Below are positions 1 through 7,360 of a stretch of DNA of 8,803 bases, piece after piece. The stretch is taken from positions 1 to 8,803 of the forward strand of contig JASLVI010000025.1 in NCBI GenBank assembly GCA_030741455.1. The letters are read 5' to 3'. A model generated the notes under the pieces. It was given only the letters and a program-made list of their open reading frames with translations. It searched no databases and had not been told where the DNA came from. The translations under genes and the position numbers were made by a program. Origin of the DNA: Candidatus Poseidoniaceae archaeon (GTDB taxonomy: Archaea; Thermoplasmatota; Poseidoniia; Poseidoniales; Poseidoniaceae). Within the stretch, counting starts at the first letter, position 1, and each line of letters opens with the position of its first letter.

Positions 1-567
1 GACTGGATCAAAAAGCAATGTTGTATCATGTGTTTCGACCAGTATTGTAGAATGGCCAAACCACGTTATGCGGACATCATTCTCTTCAACTTCGGCTTGT
101 TGGTATAGCAGAGTTGGAACCGTTTCACCTGGTGAACGATCAGAGCTACCGACCATGTAATCAAGTAATGTACCAAAGAAGGAACCCGTTGATACAGAGG
201 ATTCTTCGAGATTGTTGAACTTACCATCGTAGTAGTGCGGCGAATCGTATTCACCTAAGTCGCCACCAACTTGGTCGGACATAGTCAAGAATGCTGTTGC
301 TGAGAGAAGTATAACAGCCATGAAGACCGAAATAAGGAGCGAGAATATTTTCGCTTTCCGTTTGAAGGAGACAGTGGATAAATCGTTCTCTTTCTTTGTG
401 AAAAGAGATGTCTTTGCGACCAAGTGGATGATGAATTTCACAATAAAGTTGAGAATGATGATGAAATTCAATGACATCAAATCTTGCCGATAGAACCACG
501 TCATAATCGAAACAAGAACAAGAATTCGTCCAATAAATCGAATGCGTTTCGCGTCATAACTCAGCAT
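1..567 (-). CDS. Membrane-anchored metallo-beta-lactamase-fold hydrolase (RomA/NAPE-PLD/UlaG-like), C-terminus cut by window edge
   Basis: Reading leftward from ATG 567–565 the frame stays open for 189 codons to base 1, so only the N-terminal part is visible. Residues ~8–25, ~30–50 and ~74–95 are strongly hydrophobic and look like two or three membrane segments. Then come the SPHYYDGKFNN element (109–119) and a DYMVGSSDRSP-type element (136–146). These precede the first beta-strands of the metallo-beta-lactamase fold, RITWFGHSTILVE (166–178) followed by LLFDPV. This order is typical of the RomA/NAPE-PLD-like branch, whose members hydrolyse phosphoester or lactone bonds with a di-metal centre. 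The metal-binding HxHxDH motif would lie beyond the left edge, so activity cannot be judged. The start lies 23 nt after the spt5 stop with no clear Shine-Dalgarno, suggesting co-transcription. The next Met (residue 22) is an alternative start. The substrate is unknown. Related bacterial proteins usually have one N-terminal anchor, so the longer membrane region is somewhat unusual. Confidence 0.82.
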   Translation of the reverse strand, partial: MLSYDAKRIRFIGRILVLVSIMTWFYRQDLMSLNFIIILNFIVKFIIHLVAKTSLFTKKENDLSTVSFKRKAKIFSLLISVFMAVILLSATAFLTMSDQVGGDLGEYDSPHYYDGKFNNLEESSVSTGSFFGTLLDYMVGSSDRSPGETVPTLLYQQAEVEENDVRITWFGHSTILVETHDTTLLFDPV

Positions 568-590
568 TGGAGAACACCGTTGAGTGAACT

Positions 591-1505
591 TCAACCAACA
601 CGTTCGATGACTCGAACGTGATCGCCACGCATGTTGAGTGTCATTGGAATTGGTTGTTCGTACAATTCCATGCTGACCTCTTCCTTTGTTTCTGAAACGC
701 TGGTGACACGAGCCTTCTCGCCCTTGAATGCGCCCGATACGATTTCAACAATGCAGCCAACTTCAATACCGGAAGTAACAGCCTTTGGTTCAAGGTAAGG
801 TAGGATATCCATCAAAGGAGCTTCTCCTGGAAGAACTTGCTTTGCGTTCTTGAGAGGGGTTTGAGAAATTCCACGTCGTGCTGTTGGGTCTCGGCCACCT
901 GAACGACCGATCAACTTCTCAACATGATGGAGAGCACTCGATTCAACGAATACATATCCTCGCATGTTGTTCGGATGGAGAACTGAGAAGATTTCGCCTT
1001 GCAACGATGTAAGTGAACCACTTCCATGCAATCGAGCATACATTTCATCAGCTACTCGAAGTTCAGAGCCGATTGCCGTCTTCACGATGTAAAGGAAGGA
1101 CCCAACCGAACCATACATTTCACGGAACAACTTGCCTGCTCCTTCCATTTCCATGTTGGAAAAGAGGCAGTTCTTGTCTTGGAGCGTACCGGGATCAACC
1201 CATTCGTGTGCAACATACCGGCCAGTTGGTGTAACTTCATCAGAACTTGTTGCGACAAGGATTGGCATGACGTCGACAAGGTTTCGACCCATATCGATAC
1301 CACGCTCTGGTCCGTTTCCAATGTATTCAAGCGTGTCAAGAGGAAGACCAGTTGCTTCCGAAACACGTGCGAGAACTTCGTCTTGTGATTCACCAACGCC
1401 CCAAACACCATCCCAGAGTCCTGGGAAATCGTTGTCGTCTTTGCTTCTGCTAAGGAGCAATAGTTTCTCTTCAAATCGTACAAATGCGATAAATGCTTCA
1501 GTCAT
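591..1505 (-). CDS. spt5: Transcription elongation factor Spt5 (NusG family) with an N-terminal Nudix-like domain
   Basis: The protein has 304 residues. Residues ~136–228 form an NGN domain (FLYIVKTAIGSE at the start, MRGYVFVES at 181–189), and ~247–302 form a KOW domain (VGCIVEIVSGAFKGEKARV). In archaea Spt5 binds the RNA polymerase clamp with Spt4 and supports processive elongation. Archaeal Spt5 is normally ~145–165 residues, so about 135 N-terminal residues are extra. They resemble a Nudix fold: a strand AFIAFVRFEEKLLLLSRS (4–21), FPGLWDGVWGVGE (27–39), and a Nudix-box-like helix ending EATGL (50–54). The box is 22 rather than 23 residues long and the REUxEE core reads RVSEA, so at least two of the usual metal-binding Glu are missing and pyrophosphatase activity is doubtful. 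There is no stop or frameshift between the two parts. The start ATG is 18 nt downstream of secE, behind a GGTGG-rich ribosome-binding region. An internal ATG at residue 130 could in principle give a short Spt5, but it has no Shine-Dalgarno. Spt5 identity is firm; the Nudix reading is moderately sure. Confidence 0.88.
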   Translation of the reverse strand: MTEAFIAFVRFEEKLLLLSRSKDDNDFPGLWDGVWGVGESQDEVLARVSEATGLPLDTLEYIGNGPERGIDMGRNLVDVMPILVATSSDEVTPTGRYVAHEWVDPGTLQDKNCLFSNMEMEGAGKLFREMYGSVGSFLYIVKTAIGSELRVADEMYARLHGSGSLTSLQGEIFSVLHPNNMRGYVFVESSALHHVEKLIGRSGGRDPTARRGISQTPLKNAKQVLPGEAPLMDILPYLEPKAVTSGIEVGCIVEIVSGAFKGEKARVTSVSETKEEVSMELYEQPIPMTLNMRGDHVRVIERVG

Positions 1506-1523
1506 GAACCCACCACCATCTCC

Positions 1524-1790
1524 TCAAATTCCGAATACATCGTGAATTAACCAAGGAATGAAATTGTCCATGATGACGAGAAGGATAAATCCAATCGCCC
1601 CAAGAACGAAAAGGCCGATGCCACAAACGATGCTTGTTTGCTTGAACTCTTGAGGAGTTGGCTTCCGAGCCATACGGATAATTCGGGCCCATGAGCCGCG
1701 AGAAATCTTGCGGAATTGGGCTTCAATCCAGTCTTGGCGGTCCTGAACAACATCCTCAAATGAGCGGGATTCGCTTTTTTCATCAGACAT
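1524..1790 (-). CDS. secE: Preprotein translocase subunit SecE (Sec61 gamma)
   Basis: This 88-residue protein is the small single-span subunit that clamps the SecY channel in the cytoplasmic membrane. The first ~40 residues are polar and charged and probably contain an amphipathic helix. The ARKPTPQEFKQTS motif (41–53) is the hallmark of archaeal/eukaryotic SecE/Sec61-gamma. One transmembrane helix follows at ~54–75 (VCGIGLFVLGAIGFILLVI), then a short tail. The length is a little above the usual archaeal 55–70 because of the charged N-terminal stretch. Start choice: ATG 1790–1788 has GAGGT six nucleotides upstream (bases 1797–1801 on this strand), a good Shine-Dalgarno. It ends with TGA 18 nt before spt5, the classic archaeal secE–spt5 pairing, so the two are surely one transcript. 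Confidence 0.95.
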   Translation of the reverse strand: MSDEKSESRSFEDVVQDRQDWIEAQFRKISRGSWARIIRMARKPTPQEFKQTSIVCGIGLFVLGAIGFILLVIMDNFIPWLIHDVFGI

Positions 1791-1828
1791 GGTACAACCT
1801 CGTGCTTTCCTACCGACCTAACCGCCCA

Positions 1829-1834
1829 TTATAA
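1829..1834 (-). promoter_or_regulatory. TATA-like box for the secE–spt5–hydrolase operon
   Basis: TTATAA on the minus strand lies about 40 nt ahead of the secE ATG. Archaeal transcription starts about 25 nt downstream of the box, which would give a short leader of ~15–20 nt that still holds the GAGGT ribosome-binding site. The position fits well, but the motif is short and no experimental start is known. Confidence 0.5.
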
Positions 1835-1856
1835 CCGCTTCCATTGAAATCTGCTT

Positions 1857-1864
1857 CATATTTT
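1857..1864 (+). promoter_or_regulatory. TATA-like box for the dnaJ-like gene
   Basis: CATATTTT is the most AT-rich element on the rightward side of the divergent intergenic region. A start ~25 nt downstream falls near 1885–1890, just before the GAGGGGTGA sequence (1890–1898) that could serve as a ribosome-binding site. It is a weak match to the archaeal box A, and the assignment rests mainly on spacing. Confidence 0.35.
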
Positions 1865-1873
1865 GGTCAAAAT
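1860..1873. repeat. 14-bp inverted repeat ATTTTG-GT-CAAAAT in the divergent promoter
   Basis: Two perfect 6-bp arms are separated by GT. The repeat overlaps the 3' half of the TATA-like box of the dnaJ-like gene and sits just upstream of the expected start, where a dimeric repressor would block TBP or polymerase. It is too small and AT-rich to be a terminator hairpin. An operator role is an inference from position only. Confidence 0.4.
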
Positions 1874-1915
1874 CACGGAAAGAGTTGATGAGGGGTGAAC
1901 GCATCCAATGTGTGT

Positions 1916-2800
1916 ATGGCTTCACCAGACCCGTATGCAACACTTGGTGTTTCTCGAGATGCATCAGATGCTGAAATTAAGCGGGCTTTTCGTAAGTTAG
2001 CCCGAAAATACCATCCCGATCGAAACCCAGAGGACAACGCTGCTGAAGCGAAATTCAAGGAAGTTCAAGCCGCATATGAAACCATAGGGGATGCCGCAAA
2101 ACGTCAGGAATACGACCAAAAGAAGCGAATGGAGAATATGTTTGGCGGGAGTGGTCGCTCCCCATTTGGAGGAGGAATGGGTGGTGGCTTTGAAGATTTG
2201 ATCGGGCAGATGTTTGGCGGCCAACAACAGAATCCGTTTCAACAACGCCGACGGCCTGCGCAACCCCAAGCAAAAGGTACAGATGTCCATGTCTCCGTTG
2301 ACATCGATTTTGAAAAGGCCAAGGCAGGTGGCGATGTCCAATTCAAAGCACAACGTTTGAAAGTTGGAGCGAACAATGTTGCATCAAAAGTTTACCAAAA
2401 CTTCCGAATCAAACTCAAGCCAGGCGTCGAACATGGAACGGTGAAACGACTCAAACAGCAAGGAAATGAGCACCCTCAAGGCATTGCTGGCGATCTTCAT
2501 GTCACCATTCGAATTGATGCAGGTGAAGGAAGACGCTGGGAAAATGGTATCATAATTCAAGAGATTGCGATTCCATATTCGACCATGATGCTCGGAGGAA
2601 AGGTCAAGATTGAATTGCCAAACGGAAAATCTGGCTTACTCAAAGTTGCTGAAAATAGCCAACCTGGTGATCGACGACGTATGTCGGGCGCAGGATACAA
2701 TGGGGGAGATATCGACCTCGAATTTATTCTCGTTGAACTTGATGAACTTTCTCCTGAGCAAAAAGCCGCAATCGAAGCATTGCAAAATCTTGGGCTGTGA
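1916..2800 (+). CDS. DnaJ-domain co-chaperone, zinc-finger-less (type II Hsp40, CbpA-like)
   Basis: This 294-residue Hsp40 stimulates the ATPase of an Hsp70 (DnaK) and delivers unfolded substrates in the cytosol. The J domain spans residues ~5–70, with PYATLGV at the start, the catalytic HPD at 33–35 and a helix IV ending EYDQKKR. A Gly/Phe-rich linker covers ~76–105 (FGGSGRSPFGGGMGGGF), then a Q/R/P-rich stretch to ~120. Residues ~121–285 form the two beta-rich C-terminal substrate domains, with a dimerisation helix at the end (LSPEQKAAIEAL). The CxxCxGxG zinc repeats of type I DnaJ are absent, so this is a CbpA/DnaJB-type protein. ATG 1916 puts the protein start right before DPY, as in relatives. 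GTG at 1910 is an alternative with better spacing to GAGGGGTGA, and GTG 1895 is less likely. It is followed 4 nt later by the RNase gene, so the two are probably one operon. No dnaK is in the window. Confidence 0.93.
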   Translation: MASPDPYATLGVSRDASDAEIKRAFRKLARKYHPDRNPEDNAAEAKFKEVQAAYETIGDAAKRQEYDQKKRMENMFGGSGRSPFGGGMGGGFEDLIGQMFGGQQQNPFQQRRRPAQPQAKGTDVHVSVDIDFEKAKAGGDVQFKAQRLKVGANNVASKVYQNFRIKLKPGVEHGTVKRLKQQGNEHPQGIAGDLHVTIRIDAGEGRRWENGIIIQEIAIPYSTMMLGGKVKIELPNGKSGLLKVAENSQPGDRRRMSGAGYNGGDIDLEFILVELDELSPEQKAAIEALQNLGL

Positions 2801-2804
2801 GAAC

Positions 2805-5027
2805 ATGGGTCGACCAAATCGAACATCCTCTAAGCAAGGGCCAGATTCTGAGCGTATGTGGCGACGTCTCACATCCTTGTTCAAATTAGATTCGGATTGG
2901 AAGAAAGTTTGGTCAGCCGATGAGATCGTCAATTATCTCCTCGAAAATGAATCTCGTCCACCAAGTCGAGAAGATGAGAAGGCCTATCAGAAACGCCTCA
3001 AGTCCAACGTGGAGGAGATTATTCGCAATGCGCGAAAACATATTGGCCATTTCAATTGGGAAGGAGGTAATATGGTCACAGCCCGTCCGCAGGATGTTAT
3101 CATTGAAATTGAACAGGCTGTTGCTAATTGGTCAGCCCGCTTATCGCAACTCGAAAAAGAGCCACTTACAAATTCAGAAAAATGGTCTGAAATGTTGATT
3201 GGAATGGAGGCATTGTTGCTTCAAACAACGCTTCCTGAATCGGTACGTCTCCATCCTGATGTTGGCTTCAAATGGAAGAAATTCGATGTACGCCTTGAAA
3301 TCAAACGGCTTGCTGCAAGAGTTTCAGGGCTGCGATTTCCAGAATTTGAACCTGCTCTTGCCATGGTGTTGATCAAATCGGGCAAATGGTCCATACTCGA
3401 TGTTCTTCGACATCGATTGGAATGGAGGCGAAAAAACAACGACAACCCATTTCCATCCGCCTACGATTCAAGCCTTGAACAATGGGCTGAAAAACTTCCT
3501 GATGTCGATGCTTCAATCGCATTAGGGGAAGGTCGGACCGACTTGCAGCACTTGCATTTTGTGACCATCGATCCACGTGATGCAAAGGATTTCGATGATG
3601 CGATCTGCCTCGAAAAACATGAACATGGAAAAACCCTATGGGTTGCAATTGCTGATGTCGCTCACTATGTCGCAAAGGATTCCTCACTCGATGCAACCGC
3701 CCAAGCACGGGCGACTTCAGTGTACCTTCCTCATGCCGTACTCCCAATGCTTCCTTTCCGTCTCGCTGACGACCTGTGTTCGCTACGTGCAAACGTACCA
3801 AGACTTGCGATGGTTATCGAGATGGTTCTTGATCAAGACAACAGCGTTGTTTCATCGACTGCGCATGAAGCGGTCATTCTAGTAAAAGAAAACCTCGCGT
3901 ATGAAGATACGCTGGAAGATGAACGCTGGAACGCATTGTTTGATTTAGCGGCTTCATGGCAACTGGATGAACTGCGATTAAACGTCCAACAAGGCGAACA
4001 GCGTCCCCGAATTTATGGAGAAAATGATCTCTCAATCGAAGTCAAATGGCCGAATAAAGCAACCAAAATGATTGAAACGTTCATGGTCAAAACCAACAAC
4101 ATCGTTGGAGAAATGCTCGGAACAGCTGGAGCTTCCTTACCATGGCGATGTCATCCCCTACCCGATTCAAGCGATGTGAACGATTTGAACAAACAACTTG
4201 AGGCATTGGACATTTCCATCCAAATTCCAGAGCCTCGATTGAAATCGAAGAGCCAGGACGATACCGATGAGCTTGCAGGATTGTTGGGCGCATGGGCAGG
4301 TCAAGACATCGATTTGAGCGGTCTGGGATCGAGTGAGAAGAAGGTTGAGGTCGAAGGATATCTGGCGAACGTTTCTGCACAAGATGCGCGTGATGAGATG
4401 TTGGATGGATTGCGTCAAGCACAGGAGCAAGCCAGTGCACTACGCTCATCACTACGTCGAGTCGTCGACCAAGGTTTGTTCCAGTTGATGAATCGTGCAC
4501 GATACGATGCAGTAAATATTGGACACTTTGGCCTTAATCTCGATGCATACGCCCACTTTACGAGCCCAATTCGCCGTTATCCAGACCTTATTGTGCATCG
4601 GCAACTCAAGGCGATGCTTCACAACAACGATTGGGTCTACGATGAGGATGAAATCTCTGACTTGAGTGAGCATTGCTCTCAACAAGGTCGAATGGCCCAA
4701 TTGTTGGAATGGGAACTTGTTGCGATGACATTGAATTGCCACCTCATGCAATCTGAACAGCAACAATGGAACGCTCGTGTTGTTGGATTAAGAACGCCAT
4801 GGATTTTCCTTGACCTCAACGATGATGGATCCATGCATGGACGTATGCATCTCAAGCAACTTTCTGCAAAGAAAAATCTCTATGTCGACGATTATGGTTT
4901 ATCCTTAATCGAAGAGGCAAGAGATGGCCAAAGCGAATCCGTGTTTCTTGAATTGGGTCAATTGTTCCCTTGTCGAATCCGCGGATTGGACCTTTGGTCA
5001 GGACGACTTGACCTTGCTCCTATCTAA
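2805..5027 (+). CDS. RNase II/R-family 3'-5' exoribonuclease (RNB domain)
   Basis: This 740-residue enzyme degrades single-stranded RNA from the 3' end. The RNB core begins at ~250. The metal-binding set is D256, D262, D264 and D265 in IDPRDAKDFDD, followed by LPHAVLPMLPFRLADDLCSL, then a Glu in the ETFMVKTNN element. The SPIRRYPDL signature has R590/R591 preceded by YAHFT. All hallmark catalytic residues I can place are present. Residues ~640–740 look like a divergent S1 RNA-binding domain (WNARVVGL… LGQLFPCRIRGLDL). The ~250-residue N-terminus is mostly charged helix and does not show the two cold-shock OB domains of E. coli RNase II/R. The ALAMVLIKSGKWSILDVL stretch (~187–204) resembles the helical pre-RNB region of the cyanobacterial/organellar RNase II branch. 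Start choice: the open frame continues upstream inside the dnaJ-like gene, but ATG 2805, 4 nt after that gene's TGA, is the natural start. RNB enzymes are patchy in archaea, so old transfer from bacteria is plausible. Confidence 0.92.
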   Translation: MGRPNRTSSKQGPDSERMWRRLTSLFKLDSDWKKVWSADEIVNYLLENESRPPSREDEKAYQKRLKSNVEEIIRNARKHIGHFNWEGGNMVTARPQDVIIEIEQAVANWSARLSQLEKEPLTNSEKWSEMLIGMEALLLQTTLPESVRLHPDVGFKWKKFDVRLEIKRLAARVSGLRFPEFEPALAMVLIKSGKWSILDVLRHRLEWRRKNNDNPFPSAYDSSLEQWAEKLPDVDASIALGEGRTDLQHLHFVTIDPRDAKDFDDAICLEKHEHGKTLWVAIADVAHYVAKDSSLDATAQARATSVYLPHAVLPMLPFRLADDLCSLRANVPRLAMVIEMVLDQDNSVVSSTAHEAVILVKENLAYEDTLEDERWNALFDLAASWQLDELRLNVQQGEQRPRIYGENDLSIEVKWPNKATKMIETFMVKTNNIVGEMLGTAGASLPWRCHPLPDSSDVNDLNKQLEALDISIQIPEPRLKSKSQDDTDELAGLLGAWAGQDIDLSGLGSSEKKVEVEGYLANVSAQDARDEMLDGLRQAQEQASALRSSLRRVVDQGLFQLMNRARYDAVNIGHFGLNLDAYAHFTSPIRRYPDLIVHRQLKAMLHNNDWVYDEDEISDLSEHCSQQGRMAQLLEWELVAMTLNCHLMQSEQQQWNARVVGLRTPWIFLDLNDDGSMHGRMHLKQLSAKKNLYVDDYGLSLIEEARDGQSESVFLELGQLFPCRIRGLDLWSGRLDLAPI

Positions 5028-5071
5028 CATCAAACCTTTTTACAGCCAGCATCGAGCACGTGTTGAGACCT

Positions 5072-7330
5072 ATGGGTATCGAGTCAACCTATCGCATTGA
5101 AGGCATGACTTGTGCCGCTTGCGTTGCCTCGGTCGATTCAATCATCAGTAAAGTCGACGATGTTGAACATGTACGCGTAAACCTTGCATTGGAAAAAGCG
5201 GTTGTTCTATGGAAGGAAGGTTCCAATCAAGACGATGAAGCTGTTGAACAGGCAGTGAATCGTGGAGGATTTGTTGCAAGTTCAATGCTTTCGCCACAAC
5301 AAATTCGACAACAGCGGGTCCTCACTGTTCAGCAACAAGGATGGAAGGCAGGAATTGCCCTTCTTTTAGCAATTCCAACATTAATCGTAAGTATGTTCAT
5401 TTCAGATCTTGGAAGCACCAATGGAATGAACTCGAATTGGTTGATTGCTTTCCTCCTTACGCTCCCTGTGTACCTTTATCTTGGCCAACAATTCCACATT
5501 GGAGCATGGAAAGCGATTCGTAGTGGACGAACCAACATGGATGTTCTCGTCCATTTGGGAACCACCACAGCATTCGCGTGGTCAACGCTCGTGATGTTCG
5601 GGCCTGTACTTCCCTTTTTACCGGAACTGTTCGCCAATACAACTCACGTTTATTTTGATGGGGCTGCGCTCATCATCGCCTTCATTCTGCTCGGAAATTA
5701 TCTTGAAGGGAGAGCGAAATTGCAAGCGACCAATGCGGTTTTTTCCTTGATGAATCTTCAACCGAAAACAGCAAATGTTCTCGATGAGAACGGGAATTCT
5801 ACAACAACACCTGTCGAAGACATTGAGCCAGGAACATCAATTCTTGTCAAAATGGGCCAAACCATTCCCCTCGATGGATCGGTGATCGATGGTTCTGCTT
5901 TGGTCGACATGTCGATGATGACCGGCGAAACCTATCCCGTTCGAGCGAGAATTGGTGATGAAGTTCTTGGAGGAACCATTCTGGTCGATGCTCCGCTTAC
6001 GATTTCTACGACTCAGCCACATCATCAAACAGTTCTCTCCAATGTGATTCAATTGGTCGATGAAGCCCAGATGGGCAAAGCACCCATTCAACGATATGTT
6101 GATCGGATTGCCGCTGTTTTCGTTCCAATCGTTATCGTGTGCGCATTGGCAGCTGTAATGTATTGGAGTTTCCTTGGTGAAGGATTTGGTTCTCGCTCGA
6201 ACGGTGACATCGCAGTTCTCGCACTCGTGTCAACCTTAGTCATCGCATGTCCATGCGCACTGGGATTGGCGACACCGACTGCGTTGATGGTTGGAACTGG
6301 TATTGGTGCGCGTTATGGTCTTCTCATAAAAGGCATTGAAGCCTTAGAAGAATCGCATGCAACAACAACACTGGTTGTCGATAAAACTGGGACACTGACT
6401 ACGGGTAAACCAAAAGTTTCCCACATTGAGTTTCTCGATGGAGAGGTACGGGAAATTCTCAGTATCGCTGCATCACTCGAGCAGGGAAGCACACATCCAC
6501 TCGCTGAGGCCATCACAACTGCTTGGTCAAATGTGACCAGTGAACGTCCCGAATTATTAGGCATCGAGCATCGGGGTGGAATGGGAATTACAGGAACATT
6601 GGATGGTGTTGTGGTTGCGATTGGCAATGAACCATTGATGGAGGAGTGCAATGTCGATATCGCATCATATCAAGAACAAATTCAAGTTGCTGCAGCCAAA
6701 GGTGCAACCATCTCCTTCGTCGCAAAAGGACAAGATTTGCTTGGTTGGATCGAAGTGACAGACCGACTACGTCCAACCACGAAAGGAGCACTCCTCCATG
6801 CGAAACGAAATCAATTGGAAGTGATTATGCTCACTGGTGATCGGGTTGAAGCAGCAGAACAGATTGCCAAAGAATGTGGAATTACCGAAGTGGTTGCGAA
6901 TGTCCGGCCTGATGAAAAAGCAGCATACATCGCCTCACTTAAGGAACAAGGGAAGCATGTGGCGATGGTCGGAGATGGCATCAATGATGCAGCAGCTCTC
7001 GCAGTTGCTGACGTCGGTATCGCCATGGGTGCTGGAAGTGACATCGCTCTCGATTCAGCCGATATCGTTCTCTTGAGGAACGATTTGATGGATGCGATGA
7101 GTGCACTTGAGTTAGGACGGGTCACCGTCAAGAAAATTCGAACAAACCTCTGGTGGGCCTTCGTCTACAACATCGTCGGGATTCCATTGGCGATGGGATT
7201 ACTTTTACCATGGACCGGCTGGCTCCTGCCCCCTGCTTATGCAGCAGCAGCAATGTCACTCTCTTCCGTGAGCGTTGTCATGAATTCTCTAACGTTGAAA
7301 TGGTGGCGTCCTAGACAACTTGAGGCTTAA
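5072..7330 (+). CDS. copA: Copper(I)-exporting P1B-type ATPase, CopA
   Basis: This 752-residue membrane pump drives Cu(I) out of the cytosol using ATP. It starts with one HMA metal-binding domain (GMTCAAC, Cys14 and Cys17). Eight membrane segments are visible at roughly 94–113, 123–141, 157–182, 194–212, 345–370, 380–408, 695–716 and 722–742. The actuator TGE is at 284–286, the intramembrane CPC at 393–395, the phosphorylated Asp437 in DKTGTLT, the class-specific His-Pro at 475–476 and the hinge GDGIND at 634–639. The YN pair (699–700) and MxxSS (728–732) in the last two helices define the Cu(I)/Ag(I) subgroup rather than Zn/Cd. Only one HMA domain is present, the normal count for many prokaryotic CopA. 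The start could be GTG 5060 (four more residues); ATG 5072 is preferred because its distance to the HMA strand is usual. The gene begins 44 nt after the RNase stop, with a T-rich patch (5036–5042) between them but no convincing terminator. Confidence 0.96.
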   Translation: MGIESTYRIEGMTCAACVASVDSIISKVDDVEHVRVNLALEKAVVLWKEGSNQDDEAVEQAVNRGGFVASSMLSPQQIRQQRVLTVQQQGWKAGIALLLAIPTLIVSMFISDLGSTNGMNSNWLIAFLLTLPVYLYLGQQFHIGAWKAIRSGRTNMDVLVHLGTTTAFAWSTLVMFGPVLPFLPELFANTTHVYFDGAALIIAFILLGNYLEGRAKLQATNAVFSLMNLQPKTANVLDENGNSTTTPVEDIEPGTSILVKMGQTIPLDGSVIDGSALVDMSMMTGETYPVRARIGDEVLGGTILVDAPLTISTTQPHHQTVLSNVIQLVDEAQMGKAPIQRYVDRIAAVFVPIVIVCALAAVMYWSFLGEGFGSRSNGDIAVLALVSTLVIACPCALGLATPTALMVGTGIGARYGLLIKGIEALEESHATTTLVVDKTGTLTTGKPKVSHIEFLDGEVREILSIAASLEQGSTHPLAEAITTAWSNVTSERPELLGIEHRGGMGITGTLDGVVVAIGNEPLMEECNVDIASYQEQIQVAAAKGATISFVAKGQDLLGWIEVTDRLRPTTKGALLHAKRNQLEVIMLTGDRVEAAEQIAKECGITEVVANVRPDEKAAYIASLKEQGKHVAMVGDGINDAAALAVADVGIAMGAGSDIALDSADIVLLRNDLMDAMSALELGRVTVKKIRTNLWWAFVYNIVGIPLAMGLLLPWTGWLLPPAYAAAAMSLSSVSVVMNSLTLKWWRPRQLEA

Positions 7331-7360
7331 GACGAAATACTTGAGCCCCTTCCGAGAATC

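Noticed and set aside
1132..1545. A 137-codon open frame on the plus strand opposite the Nudix/Spt5 gene.
   Set aside because: Its product is low-complexity Ser/Pro/Arg-rich with no family features, and it is antisense to a clear conserved gene.
2610..2804. The RNase frame is open upstream into the dnaJ-like gene, giving a possible 65-residue N-terminal extension.
   Set aside because: It overlaps the conserved C-terminal domain of the DnaJ-like protein in another frame, and ATG 2805 directly after that stop is the natural start.
3373..3801. A 142-codon open frame on the minus strand inside the RNase gene.
   Set aside because: It lies wholly opposite the conserved RNB catalytic region, and its His/Arg-rich translation is typical of a shadow frame.
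5028..5071. Possible terminator or promoter between the RNase and copA (CCTTTTTAC).
   Set aside because: Only a five-T run with no hairpin and no good TATA box at the right distance; too weak to list.
6811..7131. A 106-codon minus-strand frame opposite copA.
   Set aside because: It is antisense to the conserved hinge region (GDGIND) of the ATPase and has no recognisable domain.
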